This document shows positions 17,770 to 26,473 of a DNA stretch of 64,000 bases, piece after piece. A program made the translations under genes and the position numbers. Numbering within the stretch: the first letter of the stretch is position 1; each line of letters starts with the position of its first letter. This DNA comes from CAYTGM01 sp964437365 (GTDB taxonomy: Bacteria; Sumerlaeota; Sumerlaeia; SLMS01), in contig CAYTGM010000013.1 in assembly GCA_964437365.1 (NCBI GenBank), positions 90,437 to 154,436 on the forward strand. Direction: 5' to 3'. The notes under the pieces were generated by a model. That model was not told where the DNA came from, searched no databases, and worked only from the letters and a program-made list of their open reading frames with translations.

Positions 17770-18153
17770 TTGCAGCTTAAAGATAAACAAATACTTGTTA
17801 TTGGGGATCGGGTCCTCATTAAGCCGGATGATTCAGAAGAAAAAACGAAGGTCGGACTTTATCTACCTCAGACAGTGATAGAAAACCAGCCCGTGCAATC
17901 GGGGACGATTCTTGAGATCGGACCGGGGATCGCCTATCCGAATATGAAACAGGAATCAGACGCGGATGAGCCTTGGAAAAGGGCAAAGAACTCACCCGTG
18001 GGCTTCATACCTGTGCAGGCTGAAGTTGGCGACAGAGCACTTTTCCTGAAGAAGGAAGCTATTGAGGTAAGGTACCTCGGGGATACCTTCCTCATTGTTC
18101 CACAATCAGCGATACTTCTCTTGATCAGGGATACTGATTCTCCTATGTCCTGA
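17770..18153 (+). CDS. GroES/Cpn10-like protein, divergent
   Basis: A 127-residue protein with the co-chaperonin pattern: VIGDRVLIKPDDSEEKTKVGLYLPQ at the N-terminus (the start of the family's beta-barrel, including the 'DrvLikp...e..T..Gi.lP' motif), then SGTILEIGPG, VGDRALFLKKEAIEVRYLGDTFLIV. The usual GroES is about 97 residues; this one has about 25 extra residues between the two halves (PNMKQESDADEPWKRAKNSP). No groEL is adjacent. The start is TTG at 17770. It may be a specialised co-chaperonin or a barrel protein with another role. Confidence 0.75.
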   Translation: MQLKDKQILVIGDRVLIKPDDSEEKTKVGLYLPQTVIENQPVQSGTILEIGPGIAYPNMKQESDADEPWKRAKNSPVGFIPVQAEVGDRALFLKKEAIEVRYLGDTFLIVPQSAILLLIRDTDSPMS

Positions 18154-18228
18154 TTGTGACGGATTAAATAGAGTTTCTCGGTGTTTTACGAATAAACCCC
18201 AAAGACTGATCACTTACGGAGAAAAGAG

Positions 18229-18798
18229 ATGCCCAGACCACCCATTCTCGAAAAGCTGGACTACAAGAAAGTCTTCGATACCGGCGTCGGCTATAAAGAT
18301 TGGCTGAAGAAAGCCGAAAGCCCGGATACTGTAAAGAAAATGGAGGAGCTCAAAGGAAGACTTGAGCTGGAAAACGCTGAGGTTTCACTACTGAAAAGTA
18401 TCAGCCGTAATATATACATAATTGCCATAGCGGAGGACTGGTGCGGAGATGTGCATAGACATGTTCCTGTCCTTGAGGCTCTTGCTTCCCAAAGTAAAAA
18501 AATTCAAGTCCGGTATCTAATGAGAGAAGACAACCCGAGAGTCTTCGAGCGATTTCTTACCAATGGCGGAGAAGCAATCCCCAAGTTCATCTTTTTCAAT
18601 GACCAGTTTGTAGAATGTGGTCATTTCGGTCCTATGCCGCTTCCACTTAAGAAAATCATCTCCAGAGGGAAAGCAGCAGGTGACGTAGGTGCGGCTCGTA
18701 AGAGAGTCGGTGGTTACTATGAAGCAGACCCTCAATGTATGGAAACTCGCGCCGAACTGCTTGATTTAATATTAACTGCAAGTGCAACCCAGCCGTAA
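18229..18798 (+). CDS. Thioredoxin-fold protein with single active-site Cys
   Basis: A 189-residue soluble protein of the thioredoxin family (Thioredoxin_9-like). The strand IYIIAIAEDWCGDVHRHVPVLE corresponds to the thioredoxin 'vlv.f.a.WCGpC....P.l' block. The second Cys of the CxxC pair is replaced, giving WCGDVH, so it cannot be an ordinary dithiol reductase. A cis-Pro region is present in EAIPKFIFF. The gene stands alone, 75 bp behind the GroES-like gene. A monothiol or non-redox role is inferred. Confidence 0.8.
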   Translation: MPRPPILEKLDYKKVFDTGVGYKDWLKKAESPDTVKKMEELKGRLELENAEVSLLKSISRNIYIIAIAEDWCGDVHRHVPVLEALASQSKKIQVRYLMREDNPRVFERFLTNGGEAIPKFIFFNDQFVECGHFGPMPLPLKKIISRGKAAGDVGAARKRVGGYYEADPQCMETRAELLDLILTASATQP

Positions 18799-18865
18799 TT
18801 GTCAGACTGTTTGTCGTGACAAATCAGAACGATAAAGTTCGTGATGATTGGGGAGAGGGAGGGAG

Positions 18866-19609
18866 CTACTTCAACTGAGAGAGATATAACCTTCTCTCTC
18901 TATTACCAAAATACTTCGTCGCGTTTCTCAGTGATTCATGCGAGAAATTCTTAATAGATTTCTCTAAGATGGACTGTACAAAACCTTTGTCGTGCCTCGA
19001 AACCTCTCGAAGAACCCACCCCACAGCCGTCTTTGCAAACCTCTCATCCCTCAGGATAAGGTCACTGGCACACTTTCTAATGAGAGGGTAATACTGTCTT
19101 TGATCGGAGACACTGGCGAAAGGAACGAGTGAGGCTCTGGCGCACCAGAGGTCTTGCTGGGATCTCCACGTGGCCAACTCGAGAGCCACTGGCATCCCAT
19201 GAGCCTTGAGTAACTCACCCAAAACTTTCATGCAAAACCAGTCACACAAGTTCCAGTCGTAAAGGTACCCTTCCATGAACAGATCTTTAAAATAAGACAG
19301 TTCGACTTTTGAGTTCGTCGAACGGCCAGCTTTCATGATGTCCTGATAGAGAATCATCCCAGCTAGTTTCTCTTCTGTGTAATCCTTCTGGATAAGATGA
19401 ATCATCAGGGAAAGTTGGGAAGGACGATCAAGATCGTGGAGGTCCAGTTCCTTACTGATCTCACGAACAATTTTCCTGATTTGTTCCATGGGAACTCCGA
19501 GAAAGGGGGCCCCGTTCTTTACGTAGTTTTCCCACCAGGCTCGTTTTTCAGGATGGGCCAACTGGCTCAGCCTGGAATTAACTAATTGGATCACCTCTTT
19601 TTCTTTCAT
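18866..19609 (-). CDS. DNA alkylation repair (AlkD-like) HEAT-repeat protein
   Basis: A protein of about 247 residues resembling the AlkC/AlkD family of DNA glycosylases, which remove N3- and N7-alkylated bases using a superhelix of HEAT-like repeats. Family-like parts are GVPMEQIRKIVREISKEL, KDYTEEKLAGMILYQ, DWNLCDWFCMKVLG, WCARASLVPF, KTAVGWVLREVSRHD and LRNATKYF. The WNLCDWFC segment corresponds to the region carrying the catalytic Asp and aromatic residues in AlkD. A start at 19654 is also possible (15 residues longer) but has no ribosome site; 19609 fits the family's N-terminus better. It is convergent with the thioredoxin-like gene and divergent from the large secreted protein. Confidence 0.85.
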   Translation of the reverse strand: MKEKEVIQLVNSRLSQLAHPEKRAWWENYVKNGAPFLGVPMEQIRKIVREISKELDLHDLDRPSQLSLMIHLIQKDYTEEKLAGMILYQDIMKAGRSTNSKVELSYFKDLFMEGYLYDWNLCDWFCMKVLGELLKAHGMPVALELATWRSQQDLWCARASLVPFASVSDQRQYYPLIRKCASDLILRDERFAKTAVGWVLREVSRHDKGFVQSILEKSIKNFSHESLRNATKYFGNRERRLYLSQLK

Positions 19610-19693
19610 CCCCGTTTTCGCCTCTTGGAATTGTCGTCTTGACTCAAGAGGCATACATTTTTCACTCTTTTACAATCCAAAACTCGAGGAATC

Positions 19694-22600
19694 ATGATGA
19701 ATCAAAACCTGCCTGCCCTGCTGATAATCAGCAGTACCCTTCTTTGCTCACTCGTTCCGGGTAGGATCGGAGCAACTATTACTCAGGAAATGGATGGTTC
19801 TACGCTGAGAATCGATATTGATTCAAGTGAGGCAGCCGTTATTTCTTCAGTTGGAGGGAACGTAAAGATAAATGGGGGAGACCCAGATAATGGTGTCTAC
19901 CCATCATCCAAAGTTCAGTTTATTGAAATCATCTGCAAAGGATTCTTCAACAATACTCTCAACCTTTCTTCAGTAAATGAAACAGACTTTCCTGAAATGA
20001 TTTCAACAATAATACAGGCGGGCCCTGGGAATGATACAATTATAGGATCACAATTTGACGACGACATAGAAGGTGGTGAGGGCCTTGATGTGATATCGGG
20101 CAACCAGGGAGATGATACGATGAAGGGGGGAATGGACTCTGATCGATACGACCTTGACGATAACTGGGGCAGAGATCAGATCGAAGACCCCGCAGGCAAT
20201 GGAGTCGGAGACAACATTCGATTTATCGGCACGACAGAAGAAATTGAAGTTGAGATAGGCTCAGGTGGAGTTGGCGCTGTTGGCGCCGGGGATTCATTGA
20301 AAGCGATAGGTGAATTCGAACTTCTGGATACGGGAGACCATCCAGCTCGAATTGTCTTCTCCGGATCTGGTGTAACTTTCCCAGGTGATCTTGATGGTGG
20401 GGATGGCTATACGATTCTCGACTATTCTGCGTGGACATCAAATGTCACCGTGAATCTGGCCTCAAATTCGGGAACCGCATTTTCCTCGATCGCGAATATT
20501 GAGGAGGTAATTGGATCATCTGCCGGCGATTCTTTAACAGCCAGAGCCGATGACACGATTTTACGAGGGGGACCGGGAGATGATTTTCTCGAAGGCGTCT
20601 CAGGGTTGACCAGCCTGTTCGGGGAAGGAGATAATGACACACTCGTCCCTGGAAGTGGTACAACTACGATGAACGGAGGCCCTGGTTCAGACACCTATGA
20701 ACTTAGCGGTACTACGAGCAGCCTCGGAACAGTTATTATTGATGAAGTTGGTGGTTGTATAGATCAGGACCTGGTCGATGTATCAGGAATGACCGAACCG
20801 TTTCTTTACATTGATTTAGCTCAGGTAAGTCGCAGGGACACTCGCGGGCTCCCTTCCATCAATCTGACCTTCACATCAGACACCGGCGTTGAAAACATCC
20901 TGGGTTCCCCCTTTGGAGACACTTTAAGAGGAAACAGCTGCAACAATATCATAAACGGCAATACCGAGGATGACTTTCTCGAAGGACGTGGGGGCGATGA
21001 TACTTATGTCATAATTGACGGAGGCTCTACTGATACGATCTCTGAACTGGATAGTGAAGGAACAGACACCGTTGATGCCTCGATGGTCACAGTGGACTTG
21101 AATTGGACAATTACAGCGGCGGAGCTGAGTATGATCGCTGATGGCGTGGTAGCGGCCAGAGGTTCTTCAGGTCCTGAGCCAGGCTTCGATCTTATAAATG
21201 GAGAAGAGTCCATCGAATGGCTGATTGGAGGAAGTGAGAAGGATCGGTTCATTCTCGATGAGGAGAGGCCACTTTCTTTTGTTTCGGGTGGTGACGGGTT
21301 TGACACCTTGGATTATTCCAACAAAACATCATTCGTGGACGTCTCACTTTTTAAAGGGACAACAACTTCAATCACAGCTATACAAGAGATAGAAAATGTT
21401 TTGGGAACTATATACAATGACTTCATTAATGGAGATGAGAACAGGAATTCCTTGGCAGGACTAACGGGGAATGACTTCATCAATGGATTGCGCGGCAATG
21501 ACACACTGTCAGGAGGACCGGGAAGCGATACCTACATATTTGATGACTCCTCGGGATCTTTGGGCACCGATTCCATCGAAGAACCAGATTCCTGCGTAGA
21601 CGTGGATGTGCTGGACTTCTCTGATTTCTCTGCACCGATACAAATTGATATCGCAGATGATAGTCTCCAGCCGGTTGGAGAAACGGTGGCCCGGGGCTTC
21701 TCTGAGAACCTTCTTATCAACCTCTCTTCAACGACTGGGATCGAAAACATAATTGGAACAAATCAGGGAGATATTATTCTGGGAAACAGTTGTGCCAACC
21801 ACCTGCAGGGGCTCGACGGTGATGATTCGATCAGAGGGTTCGCAGAAAATGACACTCTTGAAGGTGGAGACGGCAATGACAGTATGAGAGGCGACAATGG
21901 CGACGACACCTATCTCTTTAAAAAGGCCTTTTCCTCACAGCAGGATACAATCAGTGAACTTCCGGGAGAAGGAAGAGATCTACTAAAATGGGAGAATGTT
22001 GATCAAACAGACCCCATCACTGTTGACCTGAGGGCTGAACTTCAAATTGCCTCGCATATCAATAGAACGGTCGTGACAGGCGAATCTGACATGTCCGCAA
22101 ACTTTGAAGATGTGATGACAGCCGAAGGTAACGACTTGATCACAGGAAATGCGGCTATCAACACGCTTGAAGGAGGTCCCGGAGATGATAGCTATATTTT
22201 CTATTCCGGGTTTGGCTTTAACACCATCGTTGAAAACAAGGCTGGAGGTTTCGACACTCTTGATTTCAGCAACTCTCCGAATGGTATCGATATATACCTG
22301 GATGAAACTTTTTCGGCAAGAGAAACAGCTTCATCGCTTGGCGCGAAAGGCCTTAGTGTTACGTCGGAAGTTGGATCTGAAAACATGGAGGTAGAAAGGT
22401 TTATAGGATCAGAAGGTTCAACAACAGCGATCGTTAATTACCTGTCTGGTGGATTCAGACTTCCCGAAGAGTTAGAATTTAACTTCAACAACACGAGCGA
22501 TATTCTTCTGTTGCAGCAGGATCACCAGACCACAGCAAGTCTAACGTATAGCTCACAGACCGAAGTTGAGATATTGATGAATAACATGGAGGGAGACATG

Positions 22601-24568
22601 TTGGAAAAGGGTGTCAGCAGTAATAATAAATCGCTGAGAGTAATGAACCCATCAGAACTTGTCATCAACTCGCTTCCCGAACTACATATTAAGTCGATGC
22701 CTTCCACAGGCAACTATGAACTGAGAGAAGGATCTTCAAATGGAGGCATGGTACTCAGAGACACACTGGAAGGAACGTTCCCAATCTATATGAATGATAT
22801 TGGAAACTTAAGTTTCGAGAGTAGCGGACTGCCTCCGAATATGTTAAATCTGGATATAGTTGCGGCTTCTGATCCGATAGATGGAGAAGGGGCATCGTTT
22901 ACAGCTGTAGAACTCAATTTTAGAAATTATAGCAACCAGCCATCTGAAAAACGAGAACTCAAAGGTGGTGGTGGTTCATCAGTTTCAAGAGGAACGGTGG
23001 TTAAAGAAGTGGAACCGAATAACACTCAGGTAAATGCGGCAGGTCTGAACATCTTCCAGGTCGGCAAAGGCACACTTCCTGATGGCGACCAGGATGTTTA
23101 CTTTTCAAACCCCACACCTGTCACTTCATTCCTGTTTGCATTACTTGACACTTCCTCATCAGCTTCAGGAAAGGACGCGTTTCTAACCATTTCAACTGAG
23201 GACACGACAATCGTCGCCACAGATGATGAGAGCGGCCCGGGAGACAGTCCAGCGATAGCAGGGCTTGAATTTAATAGTGCATTAGAGGGGAGTGTCTACA
23301 TGACAGCGTCTCTGGACACCGCCCAGCTTGCCGACCCAGTTGATAACTATACGCTGTACTATGCTCTCATGCCTCAAGATCGACTAAAGATAGAAGCGGA
23401 GCCAAACAATCTACAAATTAACGCTCAGCAGATCATTCCCTATAAGCTCCCTTACACCGCAATGTCTCTTTCTGCAAATGCGCGGGGTTCAGTCGATACG
23501 GACCTCTTTGGTGATCTGATCCAAGGGGAGTTACCGACCGGAGACAGTGATGTGGATTACTACTTTTTCTATGCCAGGGCTGGTACAGACATCGTCGCGA
23601 TTGTCGATGAAGACCCGGATGGAGATAATCTACTGATAGACACAGATATACGCATACTTGACTTATCATGGCAAGAGTTGGCCGTTGGAGATAACAAGAG
23701 CTCTAACAAAACAAACGCGGCTGGTCCTGTCTATCGCCTTGAAGAAACATCCCTCTATTATATCGAAGTGAACAGAGGTGAGTTTTCCGTAGATGGTGAA
23801 GATGAATACAGGCTAATGGTCATGACTTTAGAGTCAGGCATTCCATTGGAATCTATCCACGTAGACGGTGAGATCATTGCTCATGATGTTTCTGTATCTT
23901 CCACTTTTGGCTCCTCGCTTGGAACTGAATTCAGCCTGAAAAGTAGCACGATCGAAGACAGCCTCGAAATATCAGGGACCGATGAGGACGACACCTTTGA
24001 TATTATGCCTGGAATGATCGGCACCTCAGGCCGAATCAGCACATTCAGTTTTGATGAAAGCATCGACAGTATCGCTATCAATTCGCTTGGTGGTGACGAT
24101 TCATTCACAGCCAAACCTCATGGCCCAATGCCCATGTCTATCAATGGTTCAAACGAACTTCTTGCGGACAGCCTTGTCTATGATGCGATGAATCTGAGTG
24201 TCAGTGAGACGATCCTGGGTCCGTCCTCTGGACGAATAAATACATCTGGAAATGGGACCTTTGAATATACATCGATCGAGGACTATAACCTGATCAATCC
24301 TGGCGTGGGAACTCCAACGCCTTCTCCCACTCCCTCCCCCTCGCCTACTCCGACAGCCACGGCCTCTCCTACAGTAACTCCTGTGGGAACTTCCACGCCG
24401 ACGCCCTCTCCAAGCCCAACTGTGACAGCAACGCCAACACCGACGGTGACTCCCCCACCTGGGAACAACATCATTGGGATTCTTATTGGTCTGGTAGCGT
24501 CGGACTTTCCCTCAGATGACAGAAATAGCGACGGGGTCATCGATGCAGCCGATATTCTTACAGATTAA
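19694..24568 (+). CDS. Very large secreted RTX-type calcium-binding protein with Pro/Thr linker and dockerin-like tail
   Basis: A 1624-residue protein with a signal peptide (hydrophobic stretch ending near residue 27) and GAGGAA before the ATG. Residues about 100-850 hold repeated blocks of hemolysin-type calcium-binding motifs (GGxGxDxxx), for example GPGNDTIIGSQFDDDIEGG, GGPGDDFLEG, GLDGDDSIRG and GGDGNDSMRGDNGDDTY; each block is followed by a segment reading like 'D.ldfS.....i.idl' and 'ieniiGt...D.i.Gn'. Around 1110 and 1235 are EPNN-initiated domains like pre-peptidase C-terminal domains. Residues about 1535-1590 are a Pro/Thr/Ser-rich linker, and the C-terminus ends with an EF-hand-like DRNSDGVIDAADI typical of one dockerin half. 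It is probably extracellular or surface-bound. No type I secretion genes are adjacent; the window's type II system is a possible route. Confidence 0.88.
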   Translation: MMNQNLPALLIISSTLLCSLVPGRIGATITQEMDGSTLRIDIDSSEAAVISSVGGNVKINGGDPDNGVYPSSKVQFIEIICKGFFNNTLNLSSVNETDFPEMISTIIQAGPGNDTIIGSQFDDDIEGGEGLDVISGNQGDDTMKGGMDSDRYDLDDNWGRDQIEDPAGNGVGDNIRFIGTTEEIEVEIGSGGVGAVGAGDSLKAIGEFELLDTGDHPARIVFSGSGVTFPGDLDGGDGYTILDYSAWTSNVTVNLASNSGTAFSSIANIEEVIGSSAGDSLTARADDTILRGGPGDDFLEGVSGLTSLFGEGDNDTLVPGSGTTTMNGGPGSDTYELSGTTSSLGTVIIDEVGGCIDQDLVDVSGMTEPFLYIDLAQVSRRDTRGLPSINLTFTSDTGVENILGSPFGDTLRGNSCNNIINGNTEDDFLEGRGGDDTYVIIDGGSTDTISELDSEGTDTVDASMVTVDLNWTITAAELSMIADGVVAARGSSGPEPGFDLINGEESIEWLIGGSEKDRFILDEERPLSFVSGGDGFDTLDYSNKTSFVDVSLFKGTTTSITAIQEIENVLGTIYNDFINGDENRNSLAGLTGNDFINGLRGNDTLSGGPGSDTYIFDDSSGSLGTDSIEEPDSCVDVDVLDFSDFSAPIQIDIADDSLQPVGETVARGFSENLLINLSSTTGIENIIGTNQGDIILGNSCANHLQGLDGDDSIRGFAENDTLEGGDGNDSMRGDNGDDTYLFKKAFSSQQDTISELPGEGRDLLKWENVDQTDPITVDLRAELQIASHINRTVVTGESDMSANFEDVMTAEGNDLITGNAAINTLEGGPGDDSYIFYSGFGFNTIVENKAGGFDTLDFSNSPNGIDIYLDETFSARETASSLGAKGLSVTSEVGSENMEVERFIGSEGSTTAIVNYLSGGFRLPEELEFNFNNTSDILLLQQDHQTTASLTYSSQTEVEILMNNMEGDMLEKGVSSNNKSLRVMNPSELVINSLPELHIKSMPSTGNYELREGSSNGGMVLRDTLEGTFPIYMNDIGNLSFESSGLPPNMLNLDIVAASDPIDGEGASFTAVELNFRNYSNQPSEKRELKGGGGSSVSRGTVVKEVEPNNTQVNAAGLNIFQVGKGTLPDGDQDVYFSNPTPVTSFLFALLDTSSSASGKDAFLTISTEDTTIVATDDESGPGDSPAIAGLEFNSALEGSVYMTASLDTAQLADPVDNYTLYYALMPQDRLKIEAEPNNLQINAQQIIPYKLPYTAMSLSANARGSVDTDLFGDLIQGELPTGDSDVDYYFFYARAGTDIVAIVDEDPDGDNLLIDTDIRILDLSWQELAVGDNKSSNKTNAAGPVYRLEETSLYYIEVNRGEFSVDGEDEYRLMVMTLESGIPLESIHVDGEIIAHDVSVSSTFGSSLGTEFSLKSSTIEDSLEISGTDEDDTFDIMPGMIGTSGRISTFSFDESIDSIAINSLGGDDSFTAKPHGPMPMSINGSNELLADSLVYDAMNLSVSETILGPSSGRINTSGNGTFEYTSIEDYNLINPGVGTPTPSPTPSPSPTPTATASPTVTPVGTSTPTPSPSPTVTATPTPTVTPPPGNNIIGILIGLVASDFPSDDRNSDGVIDAADILTD

Positions 24569-24602
24569 TTGATAGAGAGGGAGGAATCTGGGTAGATAGA
24601 GT

Positions 24603-24679
24603 TGGTAGCGAGGGGCGGACTTGAACCGCCGACCTCCGGGTTATGAATCCGGCGCTCTTACCAACTGAGCTACCCCGCC
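24603..24679 (-). tRNA. tRNA-Met (anticodon CAT), elongator type
   Basis: On the minus strand the acceptor GGCGGGG pairs with CCTCGCT (two G-U pairs), with discriminator A and an encoded CCA. The D arm is GCTCAGTTGGTAAGAGC. The anticodon stem CCGG/CCGG with loop TTCATAA gives CAT. The T arm is GGCGG TTCAAGT CCGCC. The paired first base separates it from the initiator. A CAT anticodon could also mean tRNA-Ile2 with lysidine, which cannot be excluded by eye. Confidence 0.9.
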
Positions 24680-24732
24680 AGCGACTGAAAAACCGATCAA
24701 CGAAATCTTCTATCAAATCAAGACAAAAGATT

Positions 24733-24808
<76 letters not shown>

Positions 24809-25057
24809 ACCGGTTAACGGCTTGTAAGACGACGGCAGTCACCTGACAAGGCCGCTGACCCTACTCAGTACCTTGGCCGTGTCAATAGCCAAATGTAAAC
24901 TTTTCTGATTTTCTTTTCACCGACCTCATTAATGCTCTCATATTTGAAGATTGGGGCGATGATACAATTCCGTCTTGCTCTTTCAGCAAGAAAAAGGAAA
25001 GCCTTCAAAAAGAATATGAAATACACTGACTGCTCAACTCGTATGAAAGGTCTTAGC

Positions 25058-25966
25058 ATGAGACAATCCTTCTTCAGTCTTGCATTTGTATGTGCCGTCC
25101 TGATGGCACCTTACCTCCTCTCAGCACAACCCAGTACCCTTCCTATATCCACGATCGCTTACACCAAGGACCACGGAAAAGAAGTCACCATCGAAGGGAC
25201 AGTCCTGTACAACTGGGAAAACGAGGTGATCTTTGTCATGGACAAAACAGATGTGATGTCTGTGCAGCTCAACGAAATGGACTGGGACAAGAACATCCAG
25301 CGAGGCGACCGCGTTAGAATCGAAGGGACTCTGCAAACCCAGGGAGTGGTAAAGAATGAAATAGACTCCTCAGGTGTGACGAAGGTTGGAGAAACGAACG
25401 TTCGCATGGAAGCCAGAAGACAGCTGATCAAGGACATTCTCCAACAGGGTACAGACAAAAGAATCTATGCGGTCGTTGGAAAGTTTGATCCCGGCGGCAA
25501 CGAGACCATGACAATCAATGATTCTACTGGAACGATTCGAGTGGATGTAGGCAGCAGGTTCCAACAGTTCCGCCCCGCAACAGGAGCCAGCTACGTTGTC
25601 ATTGGCCGATTAGACAAGGCAGTTATGGGTGGGATACTTGAAGATGCCATCATCCAGCCGGTCTCTCGTTATGAGCTGCAGGAAACCGATGCTCGGGAAA
25701 TGAGCATGGCTGTCGCCGTTGAAGAGAAACCCCTCGATGAAGTGATCAAGGTCAAAGGCAGGTTACTCTATTACATCGGGAAGAATCAGACACCGTTTCT
25801 GTACGACGGTGAACATGTCCTGATCGTGAAGCCAGCCGACAAGTTTAGAAGCCAGAAATACCGAGCAGGAAAGAATGCAACTGTTCTCGGCATATACGAC
25901 ACAGAAATGGTGGATGGAGAAGAGTACGGAGTTCTCCGAAGTGCTCGCATTACCCCCACGAATTAA
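25058..25966 (+). CDS. Exported protein with OB-fold-like repeats, function unknown
   Basis: About 302 residues from the ATG at 25058, chosen because AAAGG lies 8 bases upstream and the N-terminus is then a clean signal peptide (MRQSFFSLAF... ending ...LLSAQ). The mature protein seems to contain three similar small beta domains, each with a pattern like 'GK.v.i.G.v......g...f.l.D.tg.i.v......' (around KEVTIEGTVLYNWENEVIFVMD, then RIYAVVGKFDPGGNETMTINDSTGTIRVDV, then VIKVKGRLLYYIGKNQTPFLYDG). This matches the bacterial OB-fold layout. It has no catalytic motif and is followed by a terminator. It is likely periplasmic. Confidence 0.6.
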   Translation: MRQSFFSLAFVCAVLMAPYLLSAQPSTLPISTIAYTKDHGKEVTIEGTVLYNWENEVIFVMDKTDVMSVQLNEMDWDKNIQRGDRVRIEGTLQTQGVVKNEIDSSGVTKVGETNVRMEARRQLIKDILQQGTDKRIYAVVGKFDPGGNETMTINDSTGTIRVDVGSRFQQFRPATGASYVVIGRLDKAVMGGILEDAIIQPVSRYELQETDAREMSMAVAVEEKPLDEVIKVKGRLLYYIGKNQTPFLYDGEHVLIVKPADKFRSQKYRAGKNATVLGIYDTEMVDGEEYGVLRSARITPTN

Positions 25967-25993
25967 CGACTCTTGAATTTATTCCGTTATAAC

Positions 25994-26027
25994 CTGAGCG
26001 GCCTTATGGGTCGCTCAGCTATTTTTT
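25994..26027 (+). terminator. Rho-independent terminator after the OB-fold gene
   Basis: The stem CTGAGCG (25994-26000)/CGCTCAG (26012-26018) is followed by CTATTTTTT. It lies just ahead of rhaM, whose AGGAGG ribosome site follows directly. Confidence 0.88.
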
Positions 26028-26046
26028 AGCAGGAGGATTACTGGAA

Positions 26047-26361
26047 ATGATCAGAAAAGCTTTCAAGATGTACGTAAACCCCAACGCCCATGAAGAGTAC
26101 GAAAAGCGACACAGGCCTATTTGGAAGGAGCTGGAGGACACTCTTAAGGAACATGGTGCCTCCAACTACTCAATCTTTCTGGATGCAGAAACAGATACAC
26201 TCTTCGGTTATGTAGAAATTGAAGACGAAGAGACTTGGAACAAGATCCCAACGACGGACATTTGTCAGCGCTGGTGGAAATACATGGCAGATATCATGGA
26301 AACAAATGAGGACAACAGCCCCAAGAGTGTTGAGCTTAAAGAAGTCTTTCACATTGATTGA
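26047..26361 (+). CDS. rhaM: L-rhamnose mutarotase
   Basis: A 104-residue protein matching RhaM along its whole length. RhaM interconverts alpha and beta anomers of L-rhamnose. His22, the proposed catalytic base, and Tyr41 are conserved (in EKRHRPIW and SNYSIF), as are CQRWWKYMADIM and the tail NSPKSVELKEVFHID. AGGAGG precedes the ATG. No other rhamnose genes (isomerase, kinase, aldolase) are adjacent, so it stands as an isolated sugar-catabolism gene. The MFS transporter at 28162 is a possible but unproven partner. Confidence 0.93.
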   Translation: MIRKAFKMYVNPNAHEEYEKRHRPIWKELEDTLKEHGASNYSIFLDAETDTLFGYVEIEDEETWNKIPTTDICQRWWKYMADIMETNEDNSPKSVELKEVFHID

Positions 26362-26413
26362 GGGGAATCGGCCAAAGATCCGATAAGCATACAGGAACAT
26401 GCATTGATATTAA

Positions 26414-26445
26414 AAAGCCGACCCCGCAAAGGGTCGGCTTTCTTG
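26414..26445. terminator. Bidirectional terminator between rhaM and the secreted-protein gene
   Basis: A perfect 11-bp stem AAAGCCGACCC (26414-26424)/GGGTCGGCTTT (26431-26441) with a 6-base loop. A-rich sequence lies on the left and T-rich on the right, so it can serve both convergent genes. Confidence 0.92.
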
Positions 26446-26473
26446 TAACTGAAGTGACTGGCAAGTTGCGAAC

